A stretch of DNA of 64,000 bases from Helicobacter pylori (GTDB taxonomy: Bacteria; Campylobacterota; Campylobacteria; Campylobacterales; Helicobacteraceae): contig NZ_QBAW01000003.1 in NCBI RefSeq assembly GCF_009689985.1, forward strand, positions 117,028 to 181,027. The letters are read 5' to 3'. Below, one piece after another: positions 10,075-18,248 of the stretch. The translations under genes and the position numbers were made by a program. The number at the start of each line of letters is the position of its first letter. Positions within the stretch are counted from its first letter, which is position 1. The notes below the pieces were generated by a model, which was not told where the DNA came from, did no database searches, and was given only the letters and a program-made list of their open reading frames with translations.

Positions 10075-10419
10075 ATGAAACGACCGATTAGCAAATTAAA
10101 ACAAAACTTTTTACAATTCAAACATTCTTTCAACAAACATTTAGATAAATACAGCCTTTATTATAGGCTGTTCAATATCAGCTCTATCGTTATAGGTTTT
10201 TTAATAGCACTTTTTTCTTATGGGGCAGGGGTGATTTTAGTTTATCCAATATTATTCTTGTTTGCTCTTATAGTAAAGCCTAGCTTTTTTTATTACACTA
10301 CTTATCTTTTGTTACTCGTTTCTCTCAGTATAATAAGCAAATACTATCTCTTAAGCCACGCAAATTTCACAATGAAGCTAATCATACTTATGACTCAATG
10401 GCAAAATTGGTTCTTATGA
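10075..10419 (+). CDS. cagP: CagP, small inner-membrane Cag protein
   Basis: This 114-residue very hydrophobic protein has two or three membrane segments (about residues 34-55, 57-75 and 80-98) after a basic N-terminus (MKRPISKLKQ). CagP is an accessory cag gene not required for CagA translocation. It was identified by position between cagM and cagQ and by length. No strong Shine-Dalgarno precedes the ATG, so translation may be weak; most transcripts from this promoter may serve as small RNA. A good intrinsic terminator follows 8 bases after the stop. Confidence 0.88.
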   Translation: MKRPISKLKQNFLQFKHSFNKHLDKYSLYYRLFNISSIVIGFLIALFSYGAGVILVYPILFLFALIVKPSFFYYTTYLLLLVSLSIISKYYLLSHANFTMKLIILMTQWQNWFL

Positions 10420-10426
10420 TTCGTCC

Positions 10427-10465
10427 AAAAATTTCTCAAGACTTGATTTAGAGAAATTTTTTTAT
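10427..10465 (+). terminator. Rho-independent terminator of cagP
   Basis: A perfect 11-bp stem (AAAAATTTCTC 10427-10437 with GAGAAATTTTT 10451-10461) and a 13-base loop run into a T-rich tract. It begins 8 bases after the cagP stop. Confidence 0.8.
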
Positions 10466-10695
10466 TTCTAAACATTAGCATAAAACCTTACTGGCTAAAA
10501 ACTAAAATCTTTTTAAGTGCATACCCAAAGCTAGCTTATTTGAAAAAACCAATCTATTTTTGGTATTCAAATCCTAAAACCCCATGATTTTAAATTTAAG
10601 TGAGCGTTTTTTAAAAATAATTCTGCATCTAGTGTGTTAGTAATTTGTTTTTGATATGGTGGTGGTTTTCCAAATTAATATTGAGAAAAATTTGC
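10466..10695. other. cagP-cagQ intergenic region, nothing coding seen
   Basis: About 230 AT-rich bases after the cagP terminator show no supported ORF. A 15-base string TTTTTAAAAATAATT near 10607 recurs near 11412 upstream of cagS, but AT-richness makes this weak evidence of function. Confidence 0.5.
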
Positions 10696-10701
10696 TATAA
10701 T
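10696..10701 (+). promoter_or_regulatory. -10 box upstream of cagQ leader
   Basis: A perfect TATAAT in TTGCTATAATTAGG on the + strand, with expected start near 10708. It lies 150 bases upstream of the annotated cagQ ATG and about 24 bases before a short ORF at 10725. Confidence 0.65.
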
Positions 10702-10724
10702 TAGGAGATAAAAACAAAAAGGAT

Positions 10725-10793
10725 ATGGCTTGTTTGGTGGCAAAATATTTGATTTGTTTGCGATTGGTGGTTACTTATCGCTTGATTTCATGA
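10725..10793 (+). CDS. Possible 22-residue leader peptide before cagQ
   Basis: The ATG at 10725 is preceded by AAAAAGGA (10716-10723), and a perfect TATAAT lies about 24 bases upstream. The 22-codon frame encodes a hydrophobic, cationic peptide (MACLVAKYLICLRLVV...) ending at TGA 10791-10793, upstream of cagQ. A second frame starting at TTG 10730 runs 61 codons into cagQ but lacks its own ribosome site. Function is unknown: it could be a regulatory leader, a small membrane peptide or a chance ORF. Confidence 0.35.
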   Translation: MACLVAKYLICLRLVVTYRLIS

Positions 10794-10851
10794 GTAATCT
10801 TACCAATAGATTCAAGAATTTTCTTAGTAGCTTTAGGCATGCTATTGTGAA

Positions 10852-11232
10852 ATGCTTCCTACTAAAACACGCATTAGAGATCCGAACAAGCAAGAACTTA
10901 CACAACCAAAAATAAAAGGACTGATCATGGGAAAAATTTTAGCTTCTTTGTTGGGTGGCGGAACAAATCTTTTTACAGGTTTATCCAGTGATTTGTTTTC
11001 TATGATATTAAATTTTTTGTTCTTTCTGATGTTAATGATGGGACTTAATGAAGTATTAGGGAAAAAATTTAACTTGCCTATGGACAATATCAAGAGTTTT
11101 ATGGCAGAAGTGCTGAAGAATGGATTCGATAGTATCAAAAACATGGGATCTGCTTTGGTTGGTAATGGTTTTGGTAGTAGCAAATCAGACAAATCCACTA
11201 ATAAAATGAGTGTCCCACAAGTAAGACTCTAG
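10852..11232 (+). CDS. cagQ: CagQ, small membrane Cag protein
   Basis: This 126-residue frame from ATG 10852 matches the length usually given for CagQ. It has one strong membrane segment (FSMILNFLFFLMLMMGL, about residues 48-65) and a Ser/Lys-rich tail. CagQ is dispensable for CagA translocation and of unknown role. A better ribosome site (AAAAGGA, 10915-10921) precedes an in-frame ATG at 10927, giving a 101-residue product starting MGKILASLLG; that may be the true protein. A strong hairpin follows the stop. Confidence 0.8.
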   Translation: MLPTKTRIRDPNKQELTQPKIKGLIMGKILASLLGGGTNLFTGLSSDLFSMILNFLFFLMLMMGLNEVLGKKFNLPMDNIKSFMAEVLKNGFDSIKNMGSALVGNGFGSSKSDKSTNKMSVPQVRL

Positions 11233-11249
11233 TTGTGTATTAACTATCT

Positions 11250-11272
11250 AAAGATGAAATTTTTTCATCTTT
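11250..11272 (+). terminator. Hairpin after cagQ (probable terminator)
   Basis: A 10-bp perfect stem, AAAGATGAAA/TTTCATCTTT, with a TTT loop starts 17 bases after the cagQ stop. No U-tract follows, so it may act as a weak bidirectional terminator or a 3'-end stabiliser. Confidence 0.45.
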
Positions 11273-11594
11273 CATGCAGAGCTTTGTTTGATCAACAAGG
11301 CAATAGATTACTGGCTGAACATTATGACTTTATTACTTAAGACTCCTTTTTGAAAATGAGTTATCTTAACTCTTTATTTTAGTTGTAACGCATTTTTACA
11401 ACCGATCTTGCTTTTTAAAAATAATTATAATATTAAAACTTTTTAAATCGGTTTTTAGGGCTATTTGTGAAAGTGTTTTTGTAGGTTTTGAAAAATAGAT
11501 ATAAGAGTGATTGAAACAATATTTTATGGTTAAAAAAATAGTTTTTTGCTCTTTGAATTATGACCGCTCTGAAATTTTCACACAACAGATATTG

Positions 11595-11600
11595 TATAAT
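11595..11600 (+). promoter_or_regulatory. -10 box of cagS
   Basis: TATAAT in ATTGTATAATTTC on the + strand, 71 bases before the cagS ATG. Expected transcription start is near 11607. Confidence 0.6.
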
Positions 11601-11670
11601 TTCAATATAAACTTTTACGATCTGAACAATCTAAAGAGAAACCAAATCCATTGAAAGGATCAAGAGCGAT

Positions 11671-12270
11671 ATGAGTAATAACATGCGAAAACTCTTCTCA
11701 ATGATTGCCAACTCAAAAGATAAGAAAGAAAAACTCATTGAGAGCTTGCAGGAGAACGAACTTTTAAACACTGATGAAAAAAAGAAAATCATAGCTCAAA
11801 TAAAAACCATGCATGATTTTTTCAAACAGATGCATACAAACAAGGGAGCGTTAGATAAGGTTCTAAGAAATTACATGAAAGATTATCGTGCTGTTATCAA
11901 AAGCATTGGTGTTGATAAGTTTAAAAAGGTTTATCGATTGCTTGAGAGTGAGACTATGGAGCTGTTGCATGCGATTGCAGAGAATCCTAATTTCTTATTC
12001 TCTAAATTTGATCGATCAATTCTTGGAATATTTCTGCCTTTCTTCAGTAAGCCCATCATGTTCAAGATGAGTATTAGAGAAATGGACTCGCAAATAGAAT
12101 TGTATGGCACTAAACTCCCACTATTGAAATTGTTTGTGATGACAGATGAAGAAGTGAATTTCTATGCTAATCTAAAAACCATTGAACAATATAACGACTA
12201 TGTTAGGGATTTGCTGATAAAATTTGATCTTGAAAAATACATGAAAGAAAAAGGAGTGCAAAATGCTTGA
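11671..12270 (+). CDS. cagS: CagS, cytoplasmic Cag protein of unknown role
   Basis: This 199-residue charged helical protein has no signal peptide or membrane segment. CagS of other strains is an all-helical protein dispensable for CagA translocation. It was identified by position between cagQ and cagT and by length. The ATG at 11671 is preceded by a purine-rich AAAGGATCAAGAGCG (11656-11670). It is monocistronic, with its own -10 box upstream and a double hairpin downstream. Confidence 0.88.
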   Translation: MSNNMRKLFSMIANSKDKKEKLIESLQENELLNTDEKKKIIAQIKTMHDFFKQMHTNKGALDKVLRNYMKDYRAVIKSIGVDKFKKVYRLLESETMELLHAIAENPNFLFSKFDRSILGIFLPFFSKPIMFKMSIREMDSQIELYGTKLPLLKLFVMTDEEVNFYANLKTIEQYNDYVRDLLIKFDLEKYMKEKGVQNA

Positions 12271-12390
12271 TGTGGAAAACGAACAAAAAATCTCGGTGTA
12301 ACTAACAAACTTCAGTTTGAAAAATATTTGTCTTAGGCGGAGACAGAATTAAAAAATGATGAGTGCTTTAAAAAGATTACCTACTTGATC

Positions 12391-12428
12391 GCCTTACCTA
12401 TCAAGTAAGGCTAACGCCTATTGGCGTT
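12391..12428. terminator. Double hairpin between convergent cagS and cagT
   Basis: Two adjacent perfect stem-loops: GCCTTAC/GTAAGGC (12391-12397 with 12405-12411) and AACGCC-TATT-GGCGTT (12413-12428). They sit between converging genes and are more GC-rich than their surroundings, as expected for a bidirectional terminator. Neither is followed by a long T-run. Confidence 0.55.
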
Positions 12429-12471
12429 GCTCTTTACCCTTAGAAAAATCTACTCTCTCCCTTTCTTCCAA

Positions 12472-13314
12472 TCACTTACCACTGAGCAAACTTCTGATTT
12501 GATTGCGCAAGTATTCATTCTCTCTTTCTTCTTGTAGCTTCTCCCTAACTTCTTCTTCTTTGGCTTGCATGTTCAAGTTGCCATTCTTAAAAATCTCAGA
12601 ACTAATCACATTCTGCCTCATTTGATAACCTGCACGATTACTCAATGTTTCTAAAATTTCTCGTTGGTTATTTTTCCTAGTGGTATATTCTTGTTCCTTA
12701 TCTTGTAAGAGCGTTTTGTAATACTGATTGATTTTTTCTAGCTGAGCTTTTTCTCTTGCCACTTCATTGATCACTTGCTTGTTGTTTGCTCCACTCACAT
12801 CATAGCCATGTAAGTTTTTTGTGTTAGCTCCTAGCATTGGCTGACTTCCCTGCAACACATCAAAGGTCTGTGGTTGTTCTTTGTTGTTAGGATTATCATT
12901 GTAGTTACTCGCTATCATCACCACACCTTTTTGATTCAAAGTAGGCTGCAAGTAAAAATCAATGTCAGATCTTGCTCCATTAGCTTGGAAGTAATTCTTG
13001 TATTGAAGTATCTTATTGGCATCGCCTATGAGCGTAATCTTTTTAGAATGATGAACAAGTTTGAAAGTTAATACAACTTGTTTATTATCCAACAAATAGT
13101 CCTTGTAATTTGGCAACTTCACTTGCACCATGAATGGTGTGTCTTTGAGTTTGTCATTTAAGGGTATCTCACTATACTTCTCTATCAGTTCATTATACAC
13201 AGGCGTATAAACATGGTTCTTTTGTTTCACCACTTTTTTCGCATAATTACTGCATGCGCTTAAGATTAAGCACAGAATTGTCGCACCGATTAAAACACTT
13301 GCTCTCAGTTTCAT
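12472..13314 (-). CDS. cagT: CagT, VirB7-like outer-membrane core lipoprotein
   Basis: This 280-residue lipoprotein has signal peptide residues 1-20 and lipobox LSAC, with the lipidated Cys at 21. The body contains a Gln/Glu-rich coiled coil in the last third. CagT is a VirB7-like component of the outer-membrane core complex with CagX, CagY, CagM and Cag3, and is required for CagA injection. The ATG lies about 15 bases after the cagU stop with AAGGAGAAACG between. It is the second gene of the - strand cagU-cagT unit. Confidence 0.96.
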   Translation of the reverse strand: MKLRASVLIGATILCLILSACSNYAKKVVKQKNHVYTPVYNELIEKYSEIPLNDKLKDTPFMVQVKLPNYKDYLLDNKQVVLTFKLVHHSKKITLIGDANKILQYKNYFQANGARSDIDFYLQPTLNQKGVVMIASNYNDNPNNKEQPQTFDVLQGSQPMLGANTKNLHGYDVSGANNKQVINEVAREKAQLEKINQYYKTLLQDKEQEYTTRKNNQREILETLSNRAGYQMRQNVISSEIFKNGNLNMQAKEEEVREKLQEERENEYLRNQIRSLLSGK

Positions 13315-13329
13315 TGTCGTTTCTCCTTA

Positions 13330-13977
13330 TTATTCTTGTTTCTTTGAAGTGAAAAGACCATTGATAAAATTTTTTATACCAATAACCTTAATAACTTTAT
13401 AAATCAAATAGCCCATACCTATGAAGCAAATGTTTTTCAAAACAAAGAGCACCTTGTCGTTAGTGCTACCAATTCCTAATATATATAGTTCATAAATAGA
13501 TCTAATTGTTTCTAATCCAAAAAACAAAACCGCACCTGCACCAAAGGCATAGTAAAAATACTGAAGTTTTAGTTTTGTTTTTAGACTTTCCACCAAATCC
13601 ATGTTTTTGCTAGTTCTTAAAAATACAAAATAGATTGCAAACAGAACAAATATCCCACCCATACATAATCCTAACAGATGCTCTAGTCCCCCTATATATC
13701 CCAAGAATGAATGAGCGTATGCTTCCATTATTCTCTGTTTGGCTTGCCCTATCTGCATCAGAAGTTCATACCTTTTTTCTTGCGGTAGCTTTTCTATTTC
13801 TATTAGGATATTTTTCAACTCTTCTTGATTCTTTAGAGCTTCGTGAAATCTTTGCTCCCCTAAACTCCCTTTGGGATATAACGAGTCTAGCAAATTTAAA
13901 AGATCATTGCTCTGTGAGTTGCTAGGTGATGGGGCGTTTAGCGGATTGGATCCATGATGCTCTGTTGTATCGTTCAT
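13330..13977 (-). CDS. cagU: CagU, inner-membrane Cag protein
   Basis: This 215-residue protein has a Ser/Asn/Pro-rich cytosolic N-terminus, a charged helix (residues ~45-88) and three membrane segments at about 92-121, 141-168 and 177-200. CagU is an inner-membrane component needed for CagA translocation. The ATG at 13977 is preceded by AAAGGAG (13981-13987 region, - strand) and a TATAAT box about 40 bases upstream. It is divergent from cagV. Confidence 0.92.
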   Translation of the reverse strand: MNDTTEHHGSNPLNAPSPSNSQSNDLLNLLDSLYPKGSLGEQRFHEALKNQEELKNILIEIEKLPQEKRYELLMQIGQAKQRIMEAYAHSFLGYIGGLEHLLGLCMGGIFVLFAIYFVFLRTSKNMDLVESLKTKLKLQYFYYAFGAGAVLFFGLETIRSIYELYILGIGSTNDKVLFVLKNICFIGMGYLIYKVIKVIGIKNFINGLFTSKKQE

Positions 13978-14017
13978 GAAACTCCTTTCAAGAATTAAAT
14001 TGAGAAATTGTTTTCTT

Positions 14018-14023
14018 ATTATA
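14018..14023 (-). promoter_or_regulatory. -10 box of cagU-cagT
   Basis: TATAAT on the - strand (GGTATAATAAG), about 41 bases before the cagU start. Confidence 0.6.
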
Positions 14024-14149
14024 CCATTCTCTCTCTGAGTTGTGATTGTCTTACCTCTTTGAATTAGACGCTTCTAAAATTTCATTACTGGGTTAGCTTA
14101 CTCATTGCTCTTACCTTAAATTAAATACATATTTTTACAGAAATTTTGC

Positions 14150-14155
14150 TATACT
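14150..14155 (+). promoter_or_regulatory. -10 box candidate of the cagV operon
   Basis: TATACT in TTTGCTATACTACAAT on the + strand. An overlapping TACAAT (14155-14160) is an alternative. Expected start near 14162, which leaves a leader of about 85 bases before cagV. Confidence 0.5.
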
Positions 14156-14184
14156 ACAATTTAAGGTATTTTAAGGGGTTCTTA

Positions 14185-14229
14185 ATGAAAAAATTTCTCA
14201 AGTTCTACAACCAACAAACCAATAACTAA
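14185..14229 (+). CDS. Possible 14-residue leader peptide before cagV
   Basis: ATG 14185, preceded by AAGGGG (14173-14178), opens a 14-codon frame (MKKFLKFYNQQTNN) ending at TAA 14227-14229, 17 bases before the cagV ATG. It lies fully inside the predicted 5' leader of the cagV-beta operon. cagV itself lacks a good Shine-Dalgarno, so the short ORF could feed ribosomes to cagV or regulate it. No homologue is known to me. Confidence 0.4.
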   Translation: MKKFLKFYNQQTNN

Positions 14230-14245
14230 ACCATAAAGCTGTCGC

Positions 14246-15004
14246 ATGTTAGGGAAAAAAAACGAGGAAGTCTTGATTGATGAAAATTTAGTTGGGGGTG
14301 TGATAGCTCTTGATAGATTGGCAAAACTCAATAAAGCCAATAGGACTTTCAAAAGGGCTTTTTATCTCTCTATGGCACTCAATATCGCCGCTGTAGCGAG
14401 TATTGTGATGATGATGCCTTTGAAGAAAACAGATATATTTGTTTATGGCATTGATCGATACACAGGAGAATTTAAAATTGTCAAACGCTCCGATGCTAGG
14501 CAAATTGTCAATTCTGAAGCTGTTGTGGATAGCGCAACTTCAAAATTTGTCTCATTGCTGTTTGGTTATAGCAAAAATTCTTTGAGGGATCGCAAGGATC
14601 AACTAATGCAGTATTGCGATGTGAGTTTCCAAACCCAAGCAATGAGAATGTTCAATGAAAATATCAGACAATTCGTAGATAAAGTCCGAGCAGAAGCTAT
14701 CATTAGCTCTAACATACAAAGAGAAAAAGTCAAAAATAGTCCCTTAACGAGATTAACATTTTTCATTACCATCAAAATCACACCTGATACAATGGAAAAT
14801 TATGAATATATTACTAAAAAACAAGTAACTATTTATTATGATTTTGCTAGAGGTAACTCTTCTCAAGAAAATCTTATCATCAATCCTTTTGGCTTCAAAG
14901 TGTTTGACATTCAAATCACAGATTTACAAAACGAACAGACGGTAAGCGAAATTTTGAGAAAGATTAAAGAAGTGGAATCAAAAAATAAGGCACTAGCGAA
15001 ATAA
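14246..15004 (+). CDS. cagV: CagV, VirB8-like inner-membrane T4SS protein
   Basis: This 252-residue protein has one membrane anchor at about residues 36-56 (FYLSMALNIAAVASIVMMM), a cytosolic N-terminus and a periplasmic domain. This is the VirB8 layout, with the VirB8-type stretch YGIDRYTGE right after the anchor. VirB8 proteins scaffold the inner-membrane complex and contact VirB9/B10. The gene is essential for CagA translocation in known strains. The ATG at 14246 has no clear Shine-Dalgarno. cagW follows 4 bases after the stop. Confidence 0.95.
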   Translation: MLGKKNEEVLIDENLVGGVIALDRLAKLNKANRTFKRAFYLSMALNIAAVASIVMMMPLKKTDIFVYGIDRYTGEFKIVKRSDARQIVNSEAVVDSATSKFVSLLFGYSKNSLRDRKDQLMQYCDVSFQTQAMRMFNENIRQFVDKVRAEAIISSNIQREKVKNSPLTRLTFFITIKITPDTMENYEYITKKQVTIYYDFARGNSSQENLIINPFGFKVFDIQITDLQNEQTVSEILRKIKEVESKNKALAK

Positions 15005-15008
15005 GAGC

Positions 15009-16616
15009 ATGTTTAATATTAAAAGGACTTTTTTAATAACGATCATGAGTTTTTTTCTCATTGTTCCTAATTGGTTGAAAGCTATTGATTTGCCCATTGT
15101 TTCAAATCTCAAAATTTACCAAACAGTTTATTGCATGCTGATACCGAGTTATGTTTTAACCAACAAAAGTTTTGCAGATATTTTGACAGGTTATACATCT
15201 ATTGGTGCATCAGGAAGTGGAAAGAGTTCAGGGCAGGGTGTGATCGAAGCGCTTAGCACACCATTAGCCACAAGTTTAGCCGCTAGCAATCTGGTGAAAT
15301 ATTTGAATACTTTAGGTCCTTTATGGGGATCGGCGTGGGCAAGTGTTGCTACAGCTATACAAGGTTTTGCTCTAACGCCATCAAGTGGCTGTAACTTTGG
15401 TTGGAATGCATTGATAAATAAAAACATAGATGTATCCATGGATAGTATGCTAGACAATTTGAGCAACAAGATTCGGAATTTTACCAAAGGCGGTATTGAG
15501 GACAATGTGAAAGGCAATGTTCTTTTACAAATAATTAGCTCAATAACCGCTCAAGCTTCTACGAATATTACAGCTGATGGTTTAATTTGGCTGATTGGTA
15601 AAGAATTCACTGCAAATAAACTGCAAAACAACGCTACAGCCATGCTTGCTTTTGCCGCACTGGAATCTGTTGTCAAAGGAGCGGATGCTGCTGTTCTTCC
15701 TGCATATGGTGTAGTCAATTTGCCTGATATTATCATAGGGCAAGGGTCATATCTTGATTTTGTTTCTTACCTAATTTATATTGTTTTTGGGATTTTTGTT
15801 TTTATTTCTTTTATGAAATTGAGAGATATTTCAAATGGCATTCAGATTAACATAGGTTTTGAATACATGCGATTTGTTGGGGGGACATTATTCAAAATGG
15901 CGATGGTTTCTTTTATCGCCTATGCAGGTTTTGGTTATCTTTATAAAATCTCTTATTCCATTTATTTTGGTTTAGCAGGCGCTTTTGGGTTGAATCAAGT
16001 TCTTTTTTGGGCTTTAGATTTAGTGCTGAATTACACTGTTAATTCAATTTTACCTGCGGTAAGGGCTGTTTTTTCTAATGTTGGCAACAACGCTCCTAGT
16101 TTGTTACAAGGCTTGCAAGTGGCAGGTATTTCTTTATTCGCTATTTTTATGCAAGTAACTATCATTATGAGAATAAGCACTGTTGTTGTGAAACCTTTGA
16201 TAGCGGGGGCTTTTAGCGGTATTGTGTTCCCTATTGCGGTATGTTTGATCGTGCTAGATTGGTTCAAAGATTCTATGAAAAACATATTGATATGGTTTAT
16301 TAATAATTTGTTTATCTTGGTTCTAGCTATTCCTATTTTGCTCTTTGGTGTTTTGGCATTATTGGCATTCAATTTGACCATAACGCCCTCTGTTGCTATA
16401 CAAAACATCAATCAAGGGGGATTGGGTATCGATTCAACTATTGCGAGTTTGATCACTTTATTTATTTTAAAAGGTTTCATAGAGACGATTATTGAGAGTG
16501 TCAATGCGATCGTTAATACCATTTTCAGCTCTGTATCTATGGATGGTAGCAGAATGGATAGAGAAAGAGATGCCTTAATGGTGGGAAGAGTTGGTGGATC
16601 TATGTTTAAAGGATAA
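15009..16616 (+). CDS. cagW: CagW, VirB6-like polytopic inner-membrane protein
   Basis: This 535-residue protein has an N-terminal signal-like segment (residues 7-25), a Gly/Ser-rich exterior domain to about residue 245, then at least five membrane segments (about 249-270, 298-325, 372-392, 395-420, 427-455) and a further hydrophobic stretch near 478-498. This fits the VirB6-type component, thought to help form the inner-membrane channel. The start is 4 bases after cagV, preceded by AAGAG. cagX follows after about 50 bases. Confidence 0.94.
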   Translation: MFNIKRTFLITIMSFFLIVPNWLKAIDLPIVSNLKIYQTVYCMLIPSYVLTNKSFADILTGYTSIGASGSGKSSGQGVIEALSTPLATSLAASNLVKYLNTLGPLWGSAWASVATAIQGFALTPSSGCNFGWNALINKNIDVSMDSMLDNLSNKIRNFTKGGIEDNVKGNVLLQIISSITAQASTNITADGLIWLIGKEFTANKLQNNATAMLAFAALESVVKGADAAVLPAYGVVNLPDIIIGQGSYLDFVSYLIYIVFGIFVFISFMKLRDISNGIQINIGFEYMRFVGGTLFKMAMVSFIAYAGFGYLYKISYSIYFGLAGAFGLNQVLFWALDLVLNYTVNSILPAVRAVFSNVGNNAPSLLQGLQVAGISLFAIFMQVTIIMRISTVVVKPLIAGAFSGIVFPIAVCLIVLDWFKDSMKNILIWFINNLFILVLAIPILLFGVLALLAFNLTITPSVAIQNINQGGLGIDSTIASLITLFILKGFIETIIESVNAIVNTIFSSVSMDGSRMDRERDALMVGRVGGSMFKG

Positions 16617-16634
16617 GCCACTTTATTCTTGTGT

Positions 16635-16640
16635 TACAAT
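16635..16640 (+). promoter_or_regulatory. Possible internal -10 box before cagX
   Basis: TACAAT in GTGTTACAATTAC within the cagW-cagX gap, about 29 bases before the cagX ATG. It could give extra expression of cagX-cagY. Weak evidence. Confidence 0.3.
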
Positions 16641-16668
16641 TACAAATATTTTTTAAGAGGGATTGTTG

Positions 16669-18234
16669 ATGGAGCAGGCATTTTTTAAAAAAATTGTTGG
16701 CTGTTTCTGTCTTGGTTATTTATTTTTATCTAGCGTAATAGAAGCAGCACCTGACATTAAAAATTTTAATCGTGGTAGGGTGAAAGTGGTGAATAAGAAG
16801 ATTGCTTATTTGGGAGATGAAAAACCTATTACGATTTGGACTTCATTAGACAATGTTACTGTGATCCAACTTGAAAAAGATGAAACTATTTCTTACATCA
16901 CAACAGGTTTCAATAAAGGTTGGAGTATTGTGCCTAATTCTAATCATATATTCATTCAACCTAAATCGGTAAAAAGTAATCTCATGTTTGAAAAAGAAGC
17001 AGTGAATTTTGCCCTAATGACAAGAGATTACCAAGAATTTTTAAAAACAAAAAAACTTATCGTAGATGCGCCTGACCCTAAAGAATTAGAAGAACAAAAA
17101 AAAGCTCTAGAAAAAGAAAAAGAAGCTAAAGAACAGGCGCAAAAAGCGCAAAAAGATAAAAGAGAAAAAAGAAAGGAAGAGCGTGCAAAAAATAGAGCCA
17201 ATTTAGAAAATCTCACTAACGCTATGAGTAACCCACAAAATTTGAGCAATAACAAAAATCTTAGCGAACTTATCAAGCAACAACGAGAAAATGAATTAGA
17301 CCAAATGGAACGACTAGAGGACATGCAAGAACAGGCTCAAGCTAATGCACTCAAACAAATTGAAGAACTCAACAAAAAACAAGCTGAAGAGGCAGTGAAA
17401 CAAAGAGCCAAGGATAAAATCAGTATTAAGACAGATAAGTCTCAAAAAAGCCCTGAGGATAACTCCATAGAATTATCTCCTAGCGATAGCGCTTGGAGAA
17501 CTAATCTTGTTGTGCGGACTAATAAAGCCTTGTATCAATTCATTTTGAGAATAGCTCAAAAAGACAATTTTGCTTCGGCGTATCTAACAGTCAAATTAGA
17601 ATACCCACAAAGACACGAAGTCTCTAGTGTTATTGAAGAGGAGTTAAAAAAGAGAGAAGAAGCAAAGAGACAGAGAGAATTGATCAAGCAAGAAAATCTT
17701 AATACCACAGCCTACATCAATAGAGTAATGATGGCGAGCAATGAACAGATTATCAACAAAGAAAAAATAAGAGAAGAAAAACAAAAAATTATTTTAGATC
17801 AAGCAAAGGCACTAGAGACTCAATACGTGCATAATGCATTAAAAAGAAACCCTGTGCCTAGAAACTACAATTACTACCAAGCGCCTGAAAAACGCTCTAA
17901 GCATATTATGCCCTCTGAAATTTTTGATGATGGCACATTCACTTATTTTGGTTTCAAAAACATCACTCTCCAACCTGCTATTTTTGTGGTTCAGCCTGAT
18001 GGGAAATTAAGCATGACTGATGCTGCTATTGATCCTAACATGACCAATTCAGGATTGAGATGGTATAGAGTTAATGAAATTGCAGAAAAGTTTAAGCTCA
18101 TTAAAGACAAAGCCCTTGTAACAGTAATAAATAAAGGCTATGGGAAAAATCCATTGACAAAAAATTACAATATCAAAAACTATGGTGAATTGGAGCGTGT
18201 GATTAAAAAGCTCCCTCTTGTCAGAGATAAATAA
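16669..18234 (+). CDS. cagX: CagX, VirB9-like outer-membrane core protein
   Basis: This 521-residue protein has a signal peptide (MEQAFFKKIVG...VIEAA) and a long Lys/Glu/Gln coiled coil at about residues 140-255. The C-terminal VirB9 domain is at about 415-500 (PSEIFDDGTFTYFGF and PAIFVVQPDGKLS are the family hallmarks). CagX forms the core complex with CagY and CagT. The ATG at 16669 was chosen because AAGAGG at 16655-16660 is 8 bases upstream; a TTG at 16663 would be only 2 bases away. cagY starts 14 bases after the stop. Confidence 0.95.
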   Translation: MEQAFFKKIVGCFCLGYLFLSSVIEAAPDIKNFNRGRVKVVNKKIAYLGDEKPITIWTSLDNVTVIQLEKDETISYITTGFNKGWSIVPNSNHIFIQPKSVKSNLMFEKEAVNFALMTRDYQEFLKTKKLIVDAPDPKELEEQKKALEKEKEAKEQAQKAQKDKREKRKEERAKNRANLENLTNAMSNPQNLSNNKNLSELIKQQRENELDQMERLEDMQEQAQANALKQIEELNKKQAEEAVKQRAKDKISIKTDKSQKSPEDNSIELSPSDSAWRTNLVVRTNKALYQFILRIAQKDNFASAYLTVKLEYPQRHEVSSVIEEELKKREEAKRQRELIKQENLNTTAYINRVMMASNEQIINKEKIREEKQKIILDQAKALETQYVHNALKRNPVPRNYNYYQAPEKRSKHIMPSEIFDDGTFTYFGFKNITLQPAIFVVQPDGKLSMTDAAIDPNMTNSGLRWYRVNEIAEKFKLIKDKALVTVINKGYGKNPLTKNYNIKNYGELERVIKKLPLVRDK

Positions 18235-18248
18235 AAAGGCGTTAAGAC

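Larger units (their letters stand above)
11233..11670. other. cagQ-cagS intergenic region with hairpins
   Basis: This 438-base gap has no credible gene. It contains the cagQ hairpin (11250-11272); GAGTTA-TCT-TAACTC (11358-11372) followed by TTTATTTT, which looks like a second terminator; a 7-bp hairpin GTTGTAA/TTACAAC (11382-11402); and the cagS promoter. Two overlapping short open frames at about 11270-11350 lack starts and are probably chance. Confidence 0.5.

Noticed and set aside
10730..10915. 61-codon frame from TTG overlapping cagQ
   Set aside because: The better-placed ATG at 10725 is in another frame and the TTG lacks its own site.
11270..11350. Two overlapping short open frames after cagQ (one reading ALFDQQGNRLLAEHYDFIT)
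   Set aside because: No start or ribosome site, and two frames are open at once over about 60 bases, so chance is likely.
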